Positions 24,879-33,593 are shown, numbered from the stretch's first letter. The stretch is 64,000 bases of DNA from Pseudomonas sp. MPC6 (GCF_006094435.1 NZ_CP034783.1:4491001-4555000); one strand, 5' to 3'. A program made the numbers and translations. The notes: a model not told the origin generated them from the sequence alone.

Positions 24879-25718
24879 TTAACCGTGGAACGACCCGCGG
24901 GCGAAAACCGAGGTGCGCTGCATACGCCGTTGGTGCGGTTGATAGTCGAGGATGGCGTTGTGGAGAACGCTACGGTTGTCCCAGAGCACCATGTCGCCGA
25001 CTCGCCAGCGATGGCGGAAACCGAATTGGACGTGTTGGCAATGCGCATGCAGGTAGGCAAGGATGGCATCGCCCTCGGAGGTGGCCAGACCGTCGATATG
25101 GGTGGTGTAGGTCGGGCTCAGGTACAGCGCCTTGCGACCTGTCACCGGGTGCTGGATAACCAGCGGATGCAGGTGCCGTCGGTTCGCTTTTATGACCTCG
25201 ACATAGCGCTCGTGCGTGACGACGTTTTGGCGCAGCGCTGCCGTCATGGGGCCGTTCATGTCGTGCCAGCCACTGAGGCCTTCGAGGTAGTGCTTCATGC
25301 GCTCGGACAGCGCGTCGTAAGCCGTGGTCATGCTGATCCAGCAGGTGTCGCCGCCACACGGCGGCAGGATCCGGGCGTGGGTCATTGTGACAATTGGTGG
25401 GCTGGGCAGAAAACTCTCGTCGTGGTGCCACATATCAGCACGATCGCCCAGCTTGGAGTCGATCACGGTGATCTGTTCAAGGCCCTCGCCCAGGTTGGGA
25501 TAGAAGGTGTGTACTTCTGGCTCACCGAAATACCGTGCAATCGCCAAATGTTGCTCGGGCCTTAGTTCCGGGACGTGCAGCACGATGGCTTCATGTTTGA
25601 AAAGAGCCGCCTCAAGCGCCGCCAGCGTTGCTGGCAAAATCAATGAAGTCGGATCCAAGTCAAGTACCTCGGCACCCAGGTTTGGACCAAGGGGCCGGAC
25701 GGTGAAAGATGAAAGCAT
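24879..25718 (-). CDS. TauD/TfdA-family Fe(II)/2-oxoglutarate dioxygenase
   Basis: 279 residues from the ATG at 25716-25718 (MLSSFTVRPLGPNLGAEV), where the TauD-type start is recognisable; in-frame upstream codons read as leader DNA. Iron ligands are WHHDES (His-x-Asp) and the distal His in LWDNRSVLHNAILDY, with the 2-oxoglutarate-binding Arg in QRRMQRTSVF. The alternative start signal GGGAGATTGTCC is only fair. Relatives hydroxylate taurine, sulfate esters, phenoxyacetates or gamma-butyrobetaine. The partner aldolase and 2-hydroxyacid dehydrogenase suggest that oxygenolytic cleavage yields an aldehyde or keto acid that is then processed (inference). The divergent TetR gene is the likely regulator. 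Confidence 0.9.
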   Translation of the reverse strand: MLSSFTVRPLGPNLGAEVLDLDPTSLILPATLAALEAALFKHEAIVLHVPELRPEQHLAIARYFGEPEVHTFYPNLGEGLEQITVIDSKLGDRADMWHHDESFLPSPPIVTMTHARILPPCGGDTCWISMTTAYDALSERMKHYLEGLSGWHDMNGPMTAALRQNVVTHERYVEVIKANRRHLHPLVIQHPVTGRKALYLSPTYTTHIDGLATSEGDAILAYLHAHCQHVQFGFRHRWRVGDMVLWDNRSVLHNAILDYQPHQRRMQRTSVFARGSFHG

Positions 25719-25881
25719 GGACAATCTCCCGATAGGGTTGAAACATCCGATCTGATGGGGCGCATTACTACGCGTCTGGACGATGTCTGGTTGACGAAAA
25801 CGATCATACTCACGTCGCGACGGCTGAGATATTCGCATTCAACAAGTGACCACATATGTAGTTAACTGATTGATTTAGTTG

Positions 25882-25898
25882 AACAATATTAGATTGTT
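25882..25898. promoter_or_regulatory. Candidate TetR operator
   Basis: AACAAT-ATTAG-ATTGTT is a 6-bp inverted repeat in the intergenic region between the divergent TauD operon and the TetR gene. TAGTTAAC and TAGTTGAAC lie just to its left. The surrounding DNA is AT-rich as expected for a promoter. Confidence 0.45.
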
Positions 25899-25957
25899 AG
25901 TACGGCGATAAATGCAGCACTCGGATTTCCATAAACAAGTCAGGAGATGAAACCACG

Positions 25958-26611
25958 ATGAGCACAAAGTCCTCGCCGGCGCAGCTTCCCGCGTTACGCA
26001 AGCGTCCGACCCAATCACGCTCTCGTGCACTAGTCGACGCTGTGGAGCAGGCGTGCCTGCGGATCCTTGATGAGGCAGGCGAGAACGCGCTGACCGTCGC
26101 CCGCATCGCGGAAATATCAGGGGTCGCCGTCGGCTCGATCTACCAATATTTCCCCAACAAGGACGCGATCGTTGCCTTGCTGTACGAGCGCGTTCTCGAC
26201 GAGGAATCCGAGGAACTACTGAGGGTGCGCGAAAGGCTGGTTGGCGTGCCATTGAGATCGGCACTGCGCGATATTCTGGCCAACATCATTCGTGTCGAAA
26301 CGCGCCTGTTCAAATTGAACAACGCCTTTCACTTGCGTTACCACTGCGCCTTGCACCTGGGAATGTGGCGCGGCCCTTACCGCACGACGGGTGAATTCAT
26401 CGAAGCGACCTGGCTGCCGCTCCTGCATCTGTACGAGCATGAGATCACCACAGAGCACCCTGCCTTGGCGGCTTATTTGCTAGGACAGGGGCTGCGCAGT
26501 GTAATCCGGTCGGTGTTGGAGGATACACCGGCACAGCTGGAACATCCGGCCTTGCTCGACAGCCTGGTCGCCATGGCTATCGGTTGCCTGCGTCCATCCG
26601 CATTCGACTGA
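25958..26611 (+). CDS. TetR-family transcriptional regulator
   Basis: 217 residues. The N-terminal HTH is typical: RPTQSRSRALVDAVEQACLRILDEAGENALTVARIAEISGVAVGSIYQYFPNKDAIVALLYERVL. A ligand domain follows with a C-terminal helix set ending MAIGCLRP. CAGGAGATG lies a few bases before ATG 25958. It is divergent from the dioxygenase/aldolase/dehydrogenase operon, so it probably represses it. No auto-inducer can be proposed. Confidence 0.92.
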   Translation: MSTKSSPAQLPALRKRPTQSRSRALVDAVEQACLRILDEAGENALTVARIAEISGVAVGSIYQYFPNKDAIVALLYERVLDEESEELLRVRERLVGVPLRSALRDILANIIRVETRLFKLNNAFHLRYHCALHLGMWRGPYRTTGEFIEATWLPLLHLYEHEITTEHPALAAYLLGQGLRSVIRSVLEDTPAQLEHPALLDSLVAMAIGCLRPSAFD

Positions 26612-26815
26612 CAGGCGGCCCATATAGCAACGGGATTTTGTCAACATTCCTCACGCCGTACTTACCCTATGCTCCGTTATCAGCAGCTTCGTTCGCTTGT
26701 TTGACTCGGTTTGGCCTTCAGACAGCATCGGCTGCGGGATCGAATCAATGGAAAATAACCCCCTCAAGGGTTCGCTGGGTAAATGCCTGCCGGCTACGAC
26801 CGACCGCTTTGGGTC

Positions 26816-28492
26816 CAGGCTGTGTGAAAACACGCTGGATTCATTGAAAACCGGGATTTGCTTGGATTGCCTGCGAAACCAGCAGACGGAAGCGCGAATT
26901 GCCCCAGTAAGCTACATAGGTGTTCGTAATGCTGTTTGGGCCGCGCCAGCGGCCCAAACAGCCGCTCACGGACGATCAAACGGCGGGATTCACGCCCTGA
27001 TCGCCTCAAGCAGTCCTGCGATGCCGAAGATGCTCATCATTCGTTTGAGGTTGTAGGCCAGCACATGAAGGCTCATCTCAGTGCTTACCCGCGGAAGGGT
27101 TTTGGTCAGGAAGTGGGTACTTCCCATCCTGTATTTGAGCGTTCCAAAAGGATGTTCAACGGTCTGTCGGCGACGCCTCATCATCGTTGGATCATTTTCC
27201 AGCCGTACCTGCATCGCATCGACTACGGCTTCATGTTCCCAGCGCTTTATCCGGCGCTCCTTACCCGTCGTACACTGCTTCTGCATTGCGCAGGACTGGC
27301 AACCCGAGAACCAATAACAGTGCAGTAGCATGCCGTCTTCCATCGAAGAATGCCGCCGGGTCAGTAACTGTCCCGCGGGGCATCGATACTCGTCCGATGC
27401 AGTAACGTAGATGAAGTCCTGCTTACCAAATCGGCCTTCGGCTTTGCTGCCGGAAGTCAGGGGTTTCGGTACGAAGGTGGTGATGCCCGCCTGCTCGCAG
27501 GCAAGGATTTCCAAGCCTTTGTAATAGCCTCGGTCGGCCACCACCGTCAGCGACTCAGCGCCGATCTCTTCACGCGCTTGGTTCGCCATATTGCTGAGTT
27601 GCGCCCGGTCATTACCAACGTTGGTCACCTCATGGGCGATGATCAGATGGTGTTTGTCGTCGACAGCTGTTTGTACGTTGTAGCCAACCGTTCCGGTGCC
27701 TCGGCCGCTTGTGGCCATTGAGCGTGCATCTGGGTCTGTGAGGGAGATCTGCTGGTCTGGACTTTCGTGGAGCTGCACCTCGATGTCCTTGAGTTTCTGC
27801 ATCTGCTTTTTCAGTGTTTCTATCTTTTCTTTAAGCCGCTCGGTTTTGGCCTCGGCCACTTCGGGCATTGCCCGATCCGCCGAATCCATCGCCGCCAGAT
27901 ATCGATCAATGCTCTGCTCGATCTGCTGCATGCGTGCCTTCACTTTGCCCTGGGTGAAGTTACGGTCGCGGTTGTTCACGGCTTTGAATTTGCTGCCGTC
28001 GATGGCGATGATCGATTGGGAGAAGAGATTGAGATTGCGGCAAAGCACTACGAATTGTCGGCAGACGCTGCGAATGGCTTTGCCGTTGTCTTTGCGAAAG
28101 TCGGCAATGGTTTTGAAGTCCGGAGCCAAACGCCCCGTCAGCCACATCAACTCGACGTTGCGCTCGGCCTCACGCTCCAGCCGGCGGCTGGACTGAATCC
28201 GATTGAGATAGCCGTAGATATAGATCTTCAACAAGATCGCTGGATGATAGGCCGGACGACCCGTTGCAGCAGGATCTACGCCCTCAAACCCAAGTGCGCC
28301 CAGATCGAGTTCATCGACGAAAACGTCGACCACACGGACTGGATTTTCTTGGGTTACGTAATCGTCCAGGCACTCCGGCAGCAGCGTCACTTGCGTCCGG
28401 GCCTCGCCTTCAATGAATCGCTTCATGATCGTCCCCGCTACGATCTCGACGATCAGAAGATTAGACAATTGCAGGTGTTTTCACACAGCCTG
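26816..28492 (-). mobile_element. Intact IS1182-type insertion sequence
   Basis: A 1677-bp element bounded by CAGGCTGTGTGAAAACAC (26816-26833) and its perfect inverse (28475-28492). GGTC lies directly outside both ends (26812-26815 and 28493-28496), a 4-bp target duplication. The target was a dispersed repeat: joining the flanks gives GACCGCTTTGGGTCCTAAGC. One transposase gene fills the element. Confidence 0.88.
26990..28426 (-). CDS. IS1182-family DDE transposase
   Basis: 478 residues from ATG at 28424-28426 (MKRFIEGEARTQVTLLPECLDDYV). The N-terminal DUF772-type DNA-binding part (RPAYHPAILLKIYIYGYLNRIQSSRRLEREAERNVELMWLTG) is followed by the DDE domain: IDGSKFKAVN (first Asp), VVADRGYYKGLE (second Asp) and RRQTVEHPFGTLKYRMG (Glu). 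A zinc-like cysteine cluster CQSCAMQKQCTTG lies before the last motif. There is no stop or frameshift, so it could still be active. Confidence 0.93.
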   Translation of the reverse strand: MKRFIEGEARTQVTLLPECLDDYVTQENPVRVVDVFVDELDLGALGFEGVDPAATGRPAYHPAILLKIYIYGYLNRIQSSRRLEREAERNVELMWLTGRLAPDFKTIADFRKDNGKAIRSVCRQFVVLCRNLNLFSQSIIAIDGSKFKAVNNRDRNFTQGKVKARMQQIEQSIDRYLAAMDSADRAMPEVAEAKTERLKEKIETLKKQMQKLKDIEVQLHESPDQQISLTDPDARSMATSGRGTGTVGYNVQTAVDDKHHLIIAHEVTNVGNDRAQLSNMANQAREEIGAESLTVVADRGYYKGLEILACEQAGITTFVPKPLTSGSKAEGRFGKQDFIYVTASDEYRCPAGQLLTRRHSSMEDGMLLHCYWFSGCQSCAMQKQCTTGKERRIKRWEHEAVVDAMQVRLENDPTMMRRRRQTVEHPFGTLKYRMGSTHFLTKTLPRVSTEMSLHVLAYNLKRMMSIFGIAGLLEAIRA

Positions 28493-28562
28493 GGTCCTAA
28501 GCAGCCGCTGGACAGCCTAGTGGCTGGTAGCGTAGTCAGGCGTATGAATTGGAGGCGTTGCA

Positions 28563-29123
28563 ATGACAACAATCGATGTGAAATCCCGATTCGAAGCAAA
28601 GCTTCTTCGCCCGGCAAAGCCTGGTAATGATGCATCCTGGGCGTTCGTAGTACTGCCAAGAGACGTGAGTGAACAGCTTCCGAGGCGAGGAAGGACGACC
28701 GTTGAAGGCACAATCAATGGGCACCCTTTCCAGGCAACCCTTGAGCCGGATGGTCAGTTGAGCCATTGGCTGCAGGTAAGCAGAGAGTTACTCGAAGCCG
28801 CGGGCTCGGTTGTTGGGGATATCGTTATGCTGGAGCTAACCCCTGTGAAGAAGGAACCCGAGCCTGACATCCCGGCAGATTTTCAGGAGGCACTGGCAGC
28901 CGCTCCTGAGGCTCGTGACGTCTGGAACGATACGACGACCATCGCACGAGTAGACTGGATACATTGGATTACTTCAGCCAAGCAACTCAAGACTCGCGCA
29001 AAACGAATTGGTGATGCCTGCGATATGCTTGCATCCGGCAAGAAACACGTTTGCTGTTTCGACCAGTCCGGCTACTACAGTAAGGCCTTCCGTGCGCCCG
29101 AGGCAGATGGAACACTCCGTTGA
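28563..29123 (+). CDS. YdeI/OmpD-associated family protein with DUF1905 domain
   Basis: 186 residues with TTGGAGGCG before ATG 28563. The N-terminal DUF1905 domain covers about 8-100 (FEAKLLRPAKPGNDASWAFVVLPRDVSEQLPRRGRTTVEGTINGHPFQATLEPDGQLSHWLQVSRELLEAAG...). A YdeI/OmdA-type helical tail follows (PADFQEALAAAPEARDVWNDTTTIARVDWIHWITSAKQLKTRAKRIGDACDMLASGKKHVCCFD). Proteins of this family have been tied to bacteriocin or antimicrobial tolerance, but the biochemical role is unclear. It begins 70 bases after the IS right end, and its promoter region may have been displaced by the insertion. Confidence 0.85.
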   Translation: MTTIDVKSRFEAKLLRPAKPGNDASWAFVVLPRDVSEQLPRRGRTTVEGTINGHPFQATLEPDGQLSHWLQVSRELLEAAGSVVGDIVMLELTPVKKEPEPDIPADFQEALAAAPEARDVWNDTTTIARVDWIHWITSAKQLKTRAKRIGDACDMLASGKKHVCCFDQSGYYSKAFRAPEADGTLR

Positions 29124-29193
29124 AAACGCCTGACAAATCGCCGCGAGCTGACCATCATCGAAGCTGACCTGCCTTAATATTCAAGGACCGGTC

Positions 29194-29218
29194 GGGCCTC
29201 CTCGGCGAGGCCCTTCAC
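29194..29218 (+). terminator. Terminator after the YdeI-like gene
   Basis: GGGCCTC, a 6-nt loop and GAGGCCC, then TTCACGATTT: a 7-bp stem with a poor T tract. Confidence 0.5.
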
Positions 29219-29395
29219 GATTTATCAGCGCCACCCATCAACCTCCATACACCCGCGCCATCTCCCCTCGCCGTTTCATCCGCGAAACAAATCCGCTGTT
29301 TCCCCTCATCAGGCGTTACCTGAACAGGCACCGCGCGCTCGCGTTTTTCCGGGCCTCGCACGATCGATGTGCAATTTCGTGCCAAATAGGAAACC

Positions 29396-29415
29396 GCGTT
29401 TCATATCTGAAACGC
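29396..29415. promoter_or_regulatory. Candidate IclR operator
   Basis: GCGTTTCA TATC TGAAACGC is a perfect palindrome (8-bp arms) 135 bases before the importer gene; a half site AATCTGAAAT follows at 29423. IclR proteins often bind GTTTC-like palindromes, and an IclR gene is encoded within the operon (34475). Confidence 0.55.
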
Positions 29416-29490
29416 TCAAAATAATCTGAAATCTCCTTAAACATCTAATAACAAAGGAGTTTTTGACAAAAAACAAAACGTCCACAGCTC

Positions 29491-29506
29491 TGGCATTGTT
29501 CATGCA
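29491..29506 (+). promoter_or_regulatory. Sigma-54-like promoter of the catabolic operon
   Basis: TGGCATTGTTCATGCA has GG and GC separated by ten bases, as sigma-54 requires, and agrees well with TGGCAC-N5-TTGC. A similar element precedes the porin gene (45191). No sigma-54 activator gene is in the window, so this is a prediction. Confidence 0.45.
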
Positions 29507-29510
29507 CTAA

Positions 29511-29533
29511 ACGGCGTATCACCTATAAAACAG
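29511..29533 (+). promoter_or_regulatory. Box shared with the porin upstream region
   Basis: Twenty of 23 positions match 45233-45255, including the runs CGTATCACCTA and AAACAG. It lies just downstream of the sigma-54-like element and 18 bases before the ATG. It may be a regulator site or an mRNA element shared by importer and porin. Confidence 0.5.
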
Positions 29534-29550
29534 ACCAGAGACCCTTCCCA

Positions 29551-30402
29551 ATGGCTGTGAACGAGATGTACGCCGTCGCCCCGCAATGGAATAAGCCCGC
29601 TCCCAAGGACAATCCGGAGCCCACCGAAATTGAATTCCGCAATGTCGGCAAATGCTTCCCGGCCAAGGGAAAGTCCGAAGCGCCGTTTGCCATTCGCGAG
29701 GTGAACTTCAAGATCCGCCGCGGTGAAGTGGTGTCGATCATCGGCCCTTCCGGGTGTGGCAAGAGCACCATCCTGAACATGGGTTCCGGGTTGTATCGCC
29801 CTACCGAAGGCGAAGTCTTCGTCGGCGGCGAAGCCGTGACCGGGCCGGTCCGCCAGGTGGCGTTCATGCTGCAAAAAGACCTGCTGATGCCGTGGCGCAG
29901 TATTCGCCGCAACGTCGAGCTGGGCCTGGAAATCCAGGGTGTGCCGGCCGCCAAGCGTCAGGCGGTGGCCAAAGATCTGCTCGATCGCTGCCACCTGCAA
30001 GGTTTTGCCGACCACTACCCCTTCCAGCTGTCGGGGGGCATGCGCCAGCGTGCTGCGCTGGCCCGCACCCTGGCCATCGACCCGCAGGTGCTGTTCCTCG
30101 ACGAACCATTTTCGGCCCTGGATGCGCAGACCAAGATGATCCTGCAGCAGGACATGGCGCGGATGCTGTTCGATGAAAAGAAAACCGCGCTGTTCATCAC
30201 CCATGACCTGATCGAAGCCATCGCCATGTCCGACCGCTTGCTGGTCATGAGCGCCCGCCCCGGCACCATCATCGAAGAAATCAGCGTCGACCTGCCGTTT
30301 CGCGACAACCCGCTGGAGCGCCGCAAGCTGCCGGAGATCGGCCCGCTGGCCGGACGCCTGATGGAACTGCTGAAAGTCGGCGAAGACACCGAACTGCATT
30401 GA
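29551..30402 (+). CDS. ABC importer ATP-binding protein (SsuB/TauB/NrtD type)
   Basis: 283 residues. Walker A is GPSGCGKST, the Q-loop lies in FMLQKDLLMPW, the signature is LSGGMRQR, Walker B is VLFLDEPF and the H-loop LFITHD. The order and the length match ATPases of nitrate/sulfonate/taurine-type importers. It is first in a 17-gene plus-strand operon and is followed by a binding protein (39-base gap) and a permease. There is no strong Shine-Dalgarno before ATG 29551, which is odd for a lead gene; the shared box occupies the presumed leader. Confidence 0.93.
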   Translation: MAVNEMYAVAPQWNKPAPKDNPEPTEIEFRNVGKCFPAKGKSEAPFAIREVNFKIRRGEVVSIIGPSGCGKSTILNMGSGLYRPTEGEVFVGGEAVTGPVRQVAFMLQKDLLMPWRSIRRNVELGLEIQGVPAAKRQAVAKDLLDRCHLQGFADHYPFQLSGGMRQRAALARTLAIDPQVLFLDEPFSALDAQTKMILQQDMARMLFDEKKTALFITHDLIEAIAMSDRLLVMSARPGTIIEEISVDLPFRDNPLERRKLPEIGPLAGRLMELLKVGEDTELH

Positions 30403-30441
30403 TCAACGCCCTTGTGGCCATCAACCTTTTCAGGAGTACTC

Positions 30442-31443
30442 ATGCTCAAGTCTCTGTTTCAACGCTTCAGCCAGGCCAGCGCCGTCGCGCTCGGCCTGGG
30501 CCTGGCCTTCGCTGCCCAGGCGCAGTCGACCGACGTGACTTACCTGTTGCCGGCGCCGCCGAACCTGCCGGCGTTCGCGCCGTGGATCATTGCGCAGCAA
30601 AAGGGTTACTACGCCGCCCAGAACCTGAACATGAAGTTCATCGCGGCCAAGGGCGGTGTGGACGTGGCAAAGCAGATCGGTGCGGGTAACGCGATGCTCG
30701 GTGGCGCCCTCGGTGATACGCCCATCGTGGTACGGGCCAACGGCATTCCGGTGCGCAACGTCGCGGTGCTGGGCGCCGGCGGCGTCACCATGATTGCGAC
30801 CAATGCGGCGCAGAACATCAATTCGATCACCGACCTCAAAGACAAGACGGTGACCGTGATGTCCTACTCCGACACCACCTACTACGCCTTGCTCGCTTCC
30901 CTGCGTAAAGCCGGCCTGAGCAAGAACGATGTGAACATCCAGGCCGCCGGGCCCGCCGGTGTCTGGCAATTGTTCTCGGCGGACAAAGCCGTGGCAATGG
31001 CCGGCGTGCCGGACTGGGTGATCAACGCCGAGGAAGCCGGGGTGAAGATCAAGCTGATCCCGCAAGCGCAGATCTTCGACAGCATGGCTCAGTCGATCCT
31101 CGCCTCCGACGATGCCATCAAGCATCACCCGGACATTGTTCGCGGCACGGTCCAGGCAACCCTGCACGGAATGCGCGACATCATTGAAGACCCCCGCGCG
31201 GCCGCCGTGACCTTTGCCAAGGCTGTTCCCGCTTATGCCGGCAAGGAAGATTCGCTGGAGAAAATCTTCAAGCTCTACGTCGAGCACGTCTATGCCAACC
31301 AGACCGTACCGGGCCGAATCGATCCGGTGCGCCTGGAAGCGGTCCGCCAGTTCTATGTCAGCGAAGGCATCGTCACCCAGGAGCCGAAGCTCGACGACCT
31401 GTACACCAACCAGTTCATCGACACCCAAACCGCCGCGCAATGA
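30442..31443 (+). CDS. ABC importer periplasmic substrate-binding protein (NMT1/SsuA type)
   Basis: 333 residues from ATG 30442 with CAGGAG upstream. Signal peptide MLKSLFQRFSQASAVALGLGLAFAAQAQ (cleavage near AQA). The mature start VTYLLPAPPNLPAFAPWIIAQQKGYYAAQNLNMKFIAAKGGVDVAKQIGAGNAMLGGALGDTPIVVRANGI is characteristic of NMT1/THI5-like and SsuA binding proteins. It also carries LKDKTVTVMSYSDTTYYALLASLRKAGL, the second-lobe opening of the family. It binds the imported compound in the periplasm; relatives take aliphatic sulfonates, thiamine precursors or aromatic acids, so specificity is open. Confidence 0.93.
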   Translation: MLKSLFQRFSQASAVALGLGLAFAAQAQSTDVTYLLPAPPNLPAFAPWIIAQQKGYYAAQNLNMKFIAAKGGVDVAKQIGAGNAMLGGALGDTPIVVRANGIPVRNVAVLGAGGVTMIATNAAQNINSITDLKDKTVTVMSYSDTTYYALLASLRKAGLSKNDVNIQAAGPAGVWQLFSADKAVAMAGVPDWVINAEEAGVKIKLIPQAQIFDSMAQSILASDDAIKHHPDIVRGTVQATLHGMRDIIEDPRAAAVTFAKAVPAYAGKEDSLEKIFKLYVEHVYANQTVPGRIDPVRLEAVRQFYVSEGIVTQEPKLDDLYTNQFIDTQTAAQ

Positions 31444-31471
31444 CGGTCAGTGACAACAAGGTAACGACACG

Positions 31472-32248
31472 ATGAAAAACCTCAATAACTCCATGCTCGG
31501 CAGCGTCGCCCTGCTGATCCTGTTCCTGGTGCTCTGGCAGTGGGGCCCGGGACTGCTCGGCATGCCCGAATTCGTCATGCCGCAACTGAGCCGGGTGGCC
31601 CAGGAAAGCGTGGTGATGTGGCAGACCGGCGGCCTGTTGCAGCACACCTTGATCACCGCGTTCGAGATCATCGTCGGCTTCGGCCTGGGCGCCCTGCTCG
31701 GCGTGGCCATCGGCGTGTCGCTGGGCCTGTCGCCCGCCGCAGAAGCCATGCTCTCGCCGTACATCCTGGCGCTGCAGATCGCGCCGAAAGTCGCCTTCGC
31801 CCCGCTGTTCGTGATGTGGCTGGGCTACACCATCTACCCGAAGATCCTGATCGCGATCCTGATCGTGTTCTTCCCGGTGATGATCAACGTGCTGTCGGCG
31901 ATTCGCACCGTGGACCCGGACATGATCAACCTCGTGCGGACCATGAACGCCAGCCGCTGGCAGATCTTCCGCCTGGTGGAATTTCCATCGGCCATGGCCG
32001 CGCTGTTCTCCGGCTTGCGCATTGCCTCGACCCTGGCCGTGATCGGCGTCACCGTCGGTGAACTGGTCGGCGGCAACCAGGGCCTGGGCTTCCTGCTGGT
32101 GGATGCCGAAGGCCAGGGCAATACCGCGGGCGTGTTCGTCGCCATCGTCATGCTCACGCTGATCGGTGTGCTCGCTTACGGCGCGGTGGTCTGGGCCGAG
32201 AAACGCATCCTGCACTACATGCCCAAAGCCATGCTGAGTACTCAATGA
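31472..32248 (+). CDS. ABC importer permease
   Basis: 258 residues with six predicted membrane helices (SVALLILFLVLWQWGPGLLG, TLITAFEIIVGFGLGALLGVAIGVSLG, ILALQIAPKVAFAPLFVMWLGYTIYPKILIAILIVFFPVMIN, and others). The cytoplasmic coupling motif around VRTMNASRWQIFRLVEFPSAMAALFSGLRIASTLAVIGVTVGE corresponds to the EAA loop of BPD-type permeases. It completes the importer with the ATPase and the binding protein. GTAACGACACG gives a weak ribosome site. It overlaps the following SDR start by 4 bases (ATGA). Confidence 0.93.
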   Translation: MKNLNNSMLGSVALLILFLVLWQWGPGLLGMPEFVMPQLSRVAQESVVMWQTGGLLQHTLITAFEIIVGFGLGALLGVAIGVSLGLSPAAEAMLSPYILALQIAPKVAFAPLFVMWLGYTIYPKILIAILIVFFPVMINVLSAIRTVDPDMINLVRTMNASRWQIFRLVEFPSAMAALFSGLRIASTLAVIGVTVGELVGGNQGLGFLLVDAEGQGNTAGVFVAIVMLTLIGVLAYGAVVWAEKRILHYMPKAMLSTQ

Positions 32249-33012
32249 TGACGACCCTCACTCGTTTGCTCGAAGGCCGTCGCGTGCTGGTCACCGGGGG
32301 CGCCCGCGGCCTGGGTTACGCCTTCGCCCAGGCCATCGGCCGCGCCGGTGCCCGGGTAGTGATCGCCGACATTCTCGCCGAGCGCGTCCAGCAATCGGCC
32401 GCCGAACTGGTCGCTGAAGGCCTGAGCGTTTATGGCGTGACCGTGGATTTGGCGCAACCGGATTCGATCGAGGCCTGCATCGCCGAAACCAGCCGTTTGC
32501 TCGGTGGGCTGGACGGCCTGGTCAACAACGCGTCGATCACCAATTCCGGCGGCAAGACCTGCGAAGAGCTGAGCCTGGATACCTGGGACCAGGTGATGCA
32601 GGTCAATGTGCGCGGCACCTGGCTGATGACCAAAGCCTGCCTGCCGGCCCTGCGCGCCAGTGGCCGTGGCGCGATCGTCAACCTGGCGTCCGACACCCCG
32701 CTGTGGGGCGCGCCGAACCTGTTGGCCTATGTCGCCAGCAAGGGCGCGATCATCGCCATGACCCGTAGCCTGGCCCGCGAGCTGGGTGGCGACAACATCA
32801 CGGTCAATGCCATCGCGCCTGGCCTGGTGCTGGTCGAAGCCACCGCCTACGTGCCCGAAGCGCGTCACCGCTTGTACAACGACCAGCGGGCGATTCAGCG
32901 CCCACAACTTCCCGAAGACGTCAGCGGCGCCGTGCTGTTCGCGCTGTCCGACCTCGCCCGTTTCATCACTGGACAAACCCTGCCGGTCAACGGCGGGTTC
33001 GTCATGCCTTGA
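32245..33012 (+). CDS. Short-chain dehydrogenase/reductase (SDR 1 of the operon)
   Basis: 255 residues. Motifs are TGGARGLG (cofactor loop), the acidic VIADI, VNNAS (variant of NNAG), the Ser in LASDTPLWG, YVASK (catalytic Tyr and Lys) and a C-terminal GQTLPVNGGFVMP. It is NAD-dependent by the Asp after strand two. The start overlaps the permease stop, so it belongs to the same transcript. A dihydrodiol or alcohol dehydrogenase step is plausible given the Rieske oxygenase further on, but this is inference. Confidence 0.9.
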   Translation: MMTTLTRLLEGRRVLVTGGARGLGYAFAQAIGRAGARVVIADILAERVQQSAAELVAEGLSVYGVTVDLAQPDSIEACIAETSRLLGGLDGLVNNASITNSGGKTCEELSLDTWDQVMQVNVRGTWLMTKACLPALRASGRGAIVNLASDTPLWGAPNLLAYVASKGAIIAMTRSLARELGGDNITVNAIAPGLVLVEATAYVPEARHRLYNDQRAIQRPQLPEDVSGAVLFALSDLARFITGQTLPVNGGFVMP

Positions 33013-33025
33013 TCAGGAGACTGCC

Positions 33026-33589
33026 ATGACCGATCTATCCGCCAACTTGAATGCCCACGCTGCTTCAGAGCAGGCCACCGCGAAAAGCTGGGAACAACCC
33101 GCCGGCAGCGACCTTGCAAGCTGGATGCAGACCCGCATCGCCCGCTACGAGACGCGCAAGTACGACTGGAACGCGCTGAAGTTCCAGGCCGACTACGACC
33201 CGAAATTCCGCCGCGCGCAGATGCGCTACATCGGCACCGGCGGCACTGGCGTGAGCACCGACATGAACACCATCCCGTCGGAGAACTTCACCTTCTCCAC
33301 CATGGTGATTCCGGCTGGTCACGAAGGCCCGCCGCACCTGCACACCGACGTGGAAGAAGTGTTCTTCGTGCTGCGCGGCAAACTCAAGGTGGTGATCGAA
33401 AAGGACGGCGAGCGTTTCGAAACCATCCTCACCGACCGCGACGTGATTTCCGTGCCGCCCGGCGTGTACCGCGAAGAGATCAACATCGGCGATGAAGACG
33501 CGTTGATGTGCGTGATGCTCGGCGCGAAAAAACCCGTCACCCCGACCTACCCGCCAGAACACCCCCTGGCCTCGATCAAGCGCGGATAA
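33026..33589 (+). CDS. Cupin-domain protein
   Basis: 187 residues from ATG 33026 (CAGGAGAC upstream). The cupin core is FTFSTMVIPAGHEGPPHLHTDVEEVFFVLRGKLKVVIEKDGE. Its metal motif is G(X)5HXH(X)3,4E(X)6G: GPPHLH, then E in DVEEVFF and the glycine in LRGKL. The second motif (DVISVPPGVYREEINIG) lacks the usual His. A single-domain cupin could be a dioxygenase, decarboxylase or isomerase of a ring-derived intermediate; which one cannot be decided. N-terminal sequence ASWMQTRIARYETRKYDWNALKFQADYD precedes the barrel. Confidence 0.85.
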   Translation: MTDLSANLNAHAASEQATAKSWEQPAGSDLASWMQTRIARYETRKYDWNALKFQADYDPKFRRAQMRYIGTGGTGVSTDMNTIPSENFTFSTMVIPAGHEGPPHLHTDVEEVFFVLRGKLKVVIEKDGERFETILTDRDVISVPPGVYREEINIGDEDALMCVMLGAKKPVTPTYPPEHPLASIKRG

Positions 33590-33593
33590 GCCC

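Noticed and set aside
27767..28627. 286-codon plus-strand open frame
   Set aside because: Antisense of the IS transposase running into the YdeI-like gene.
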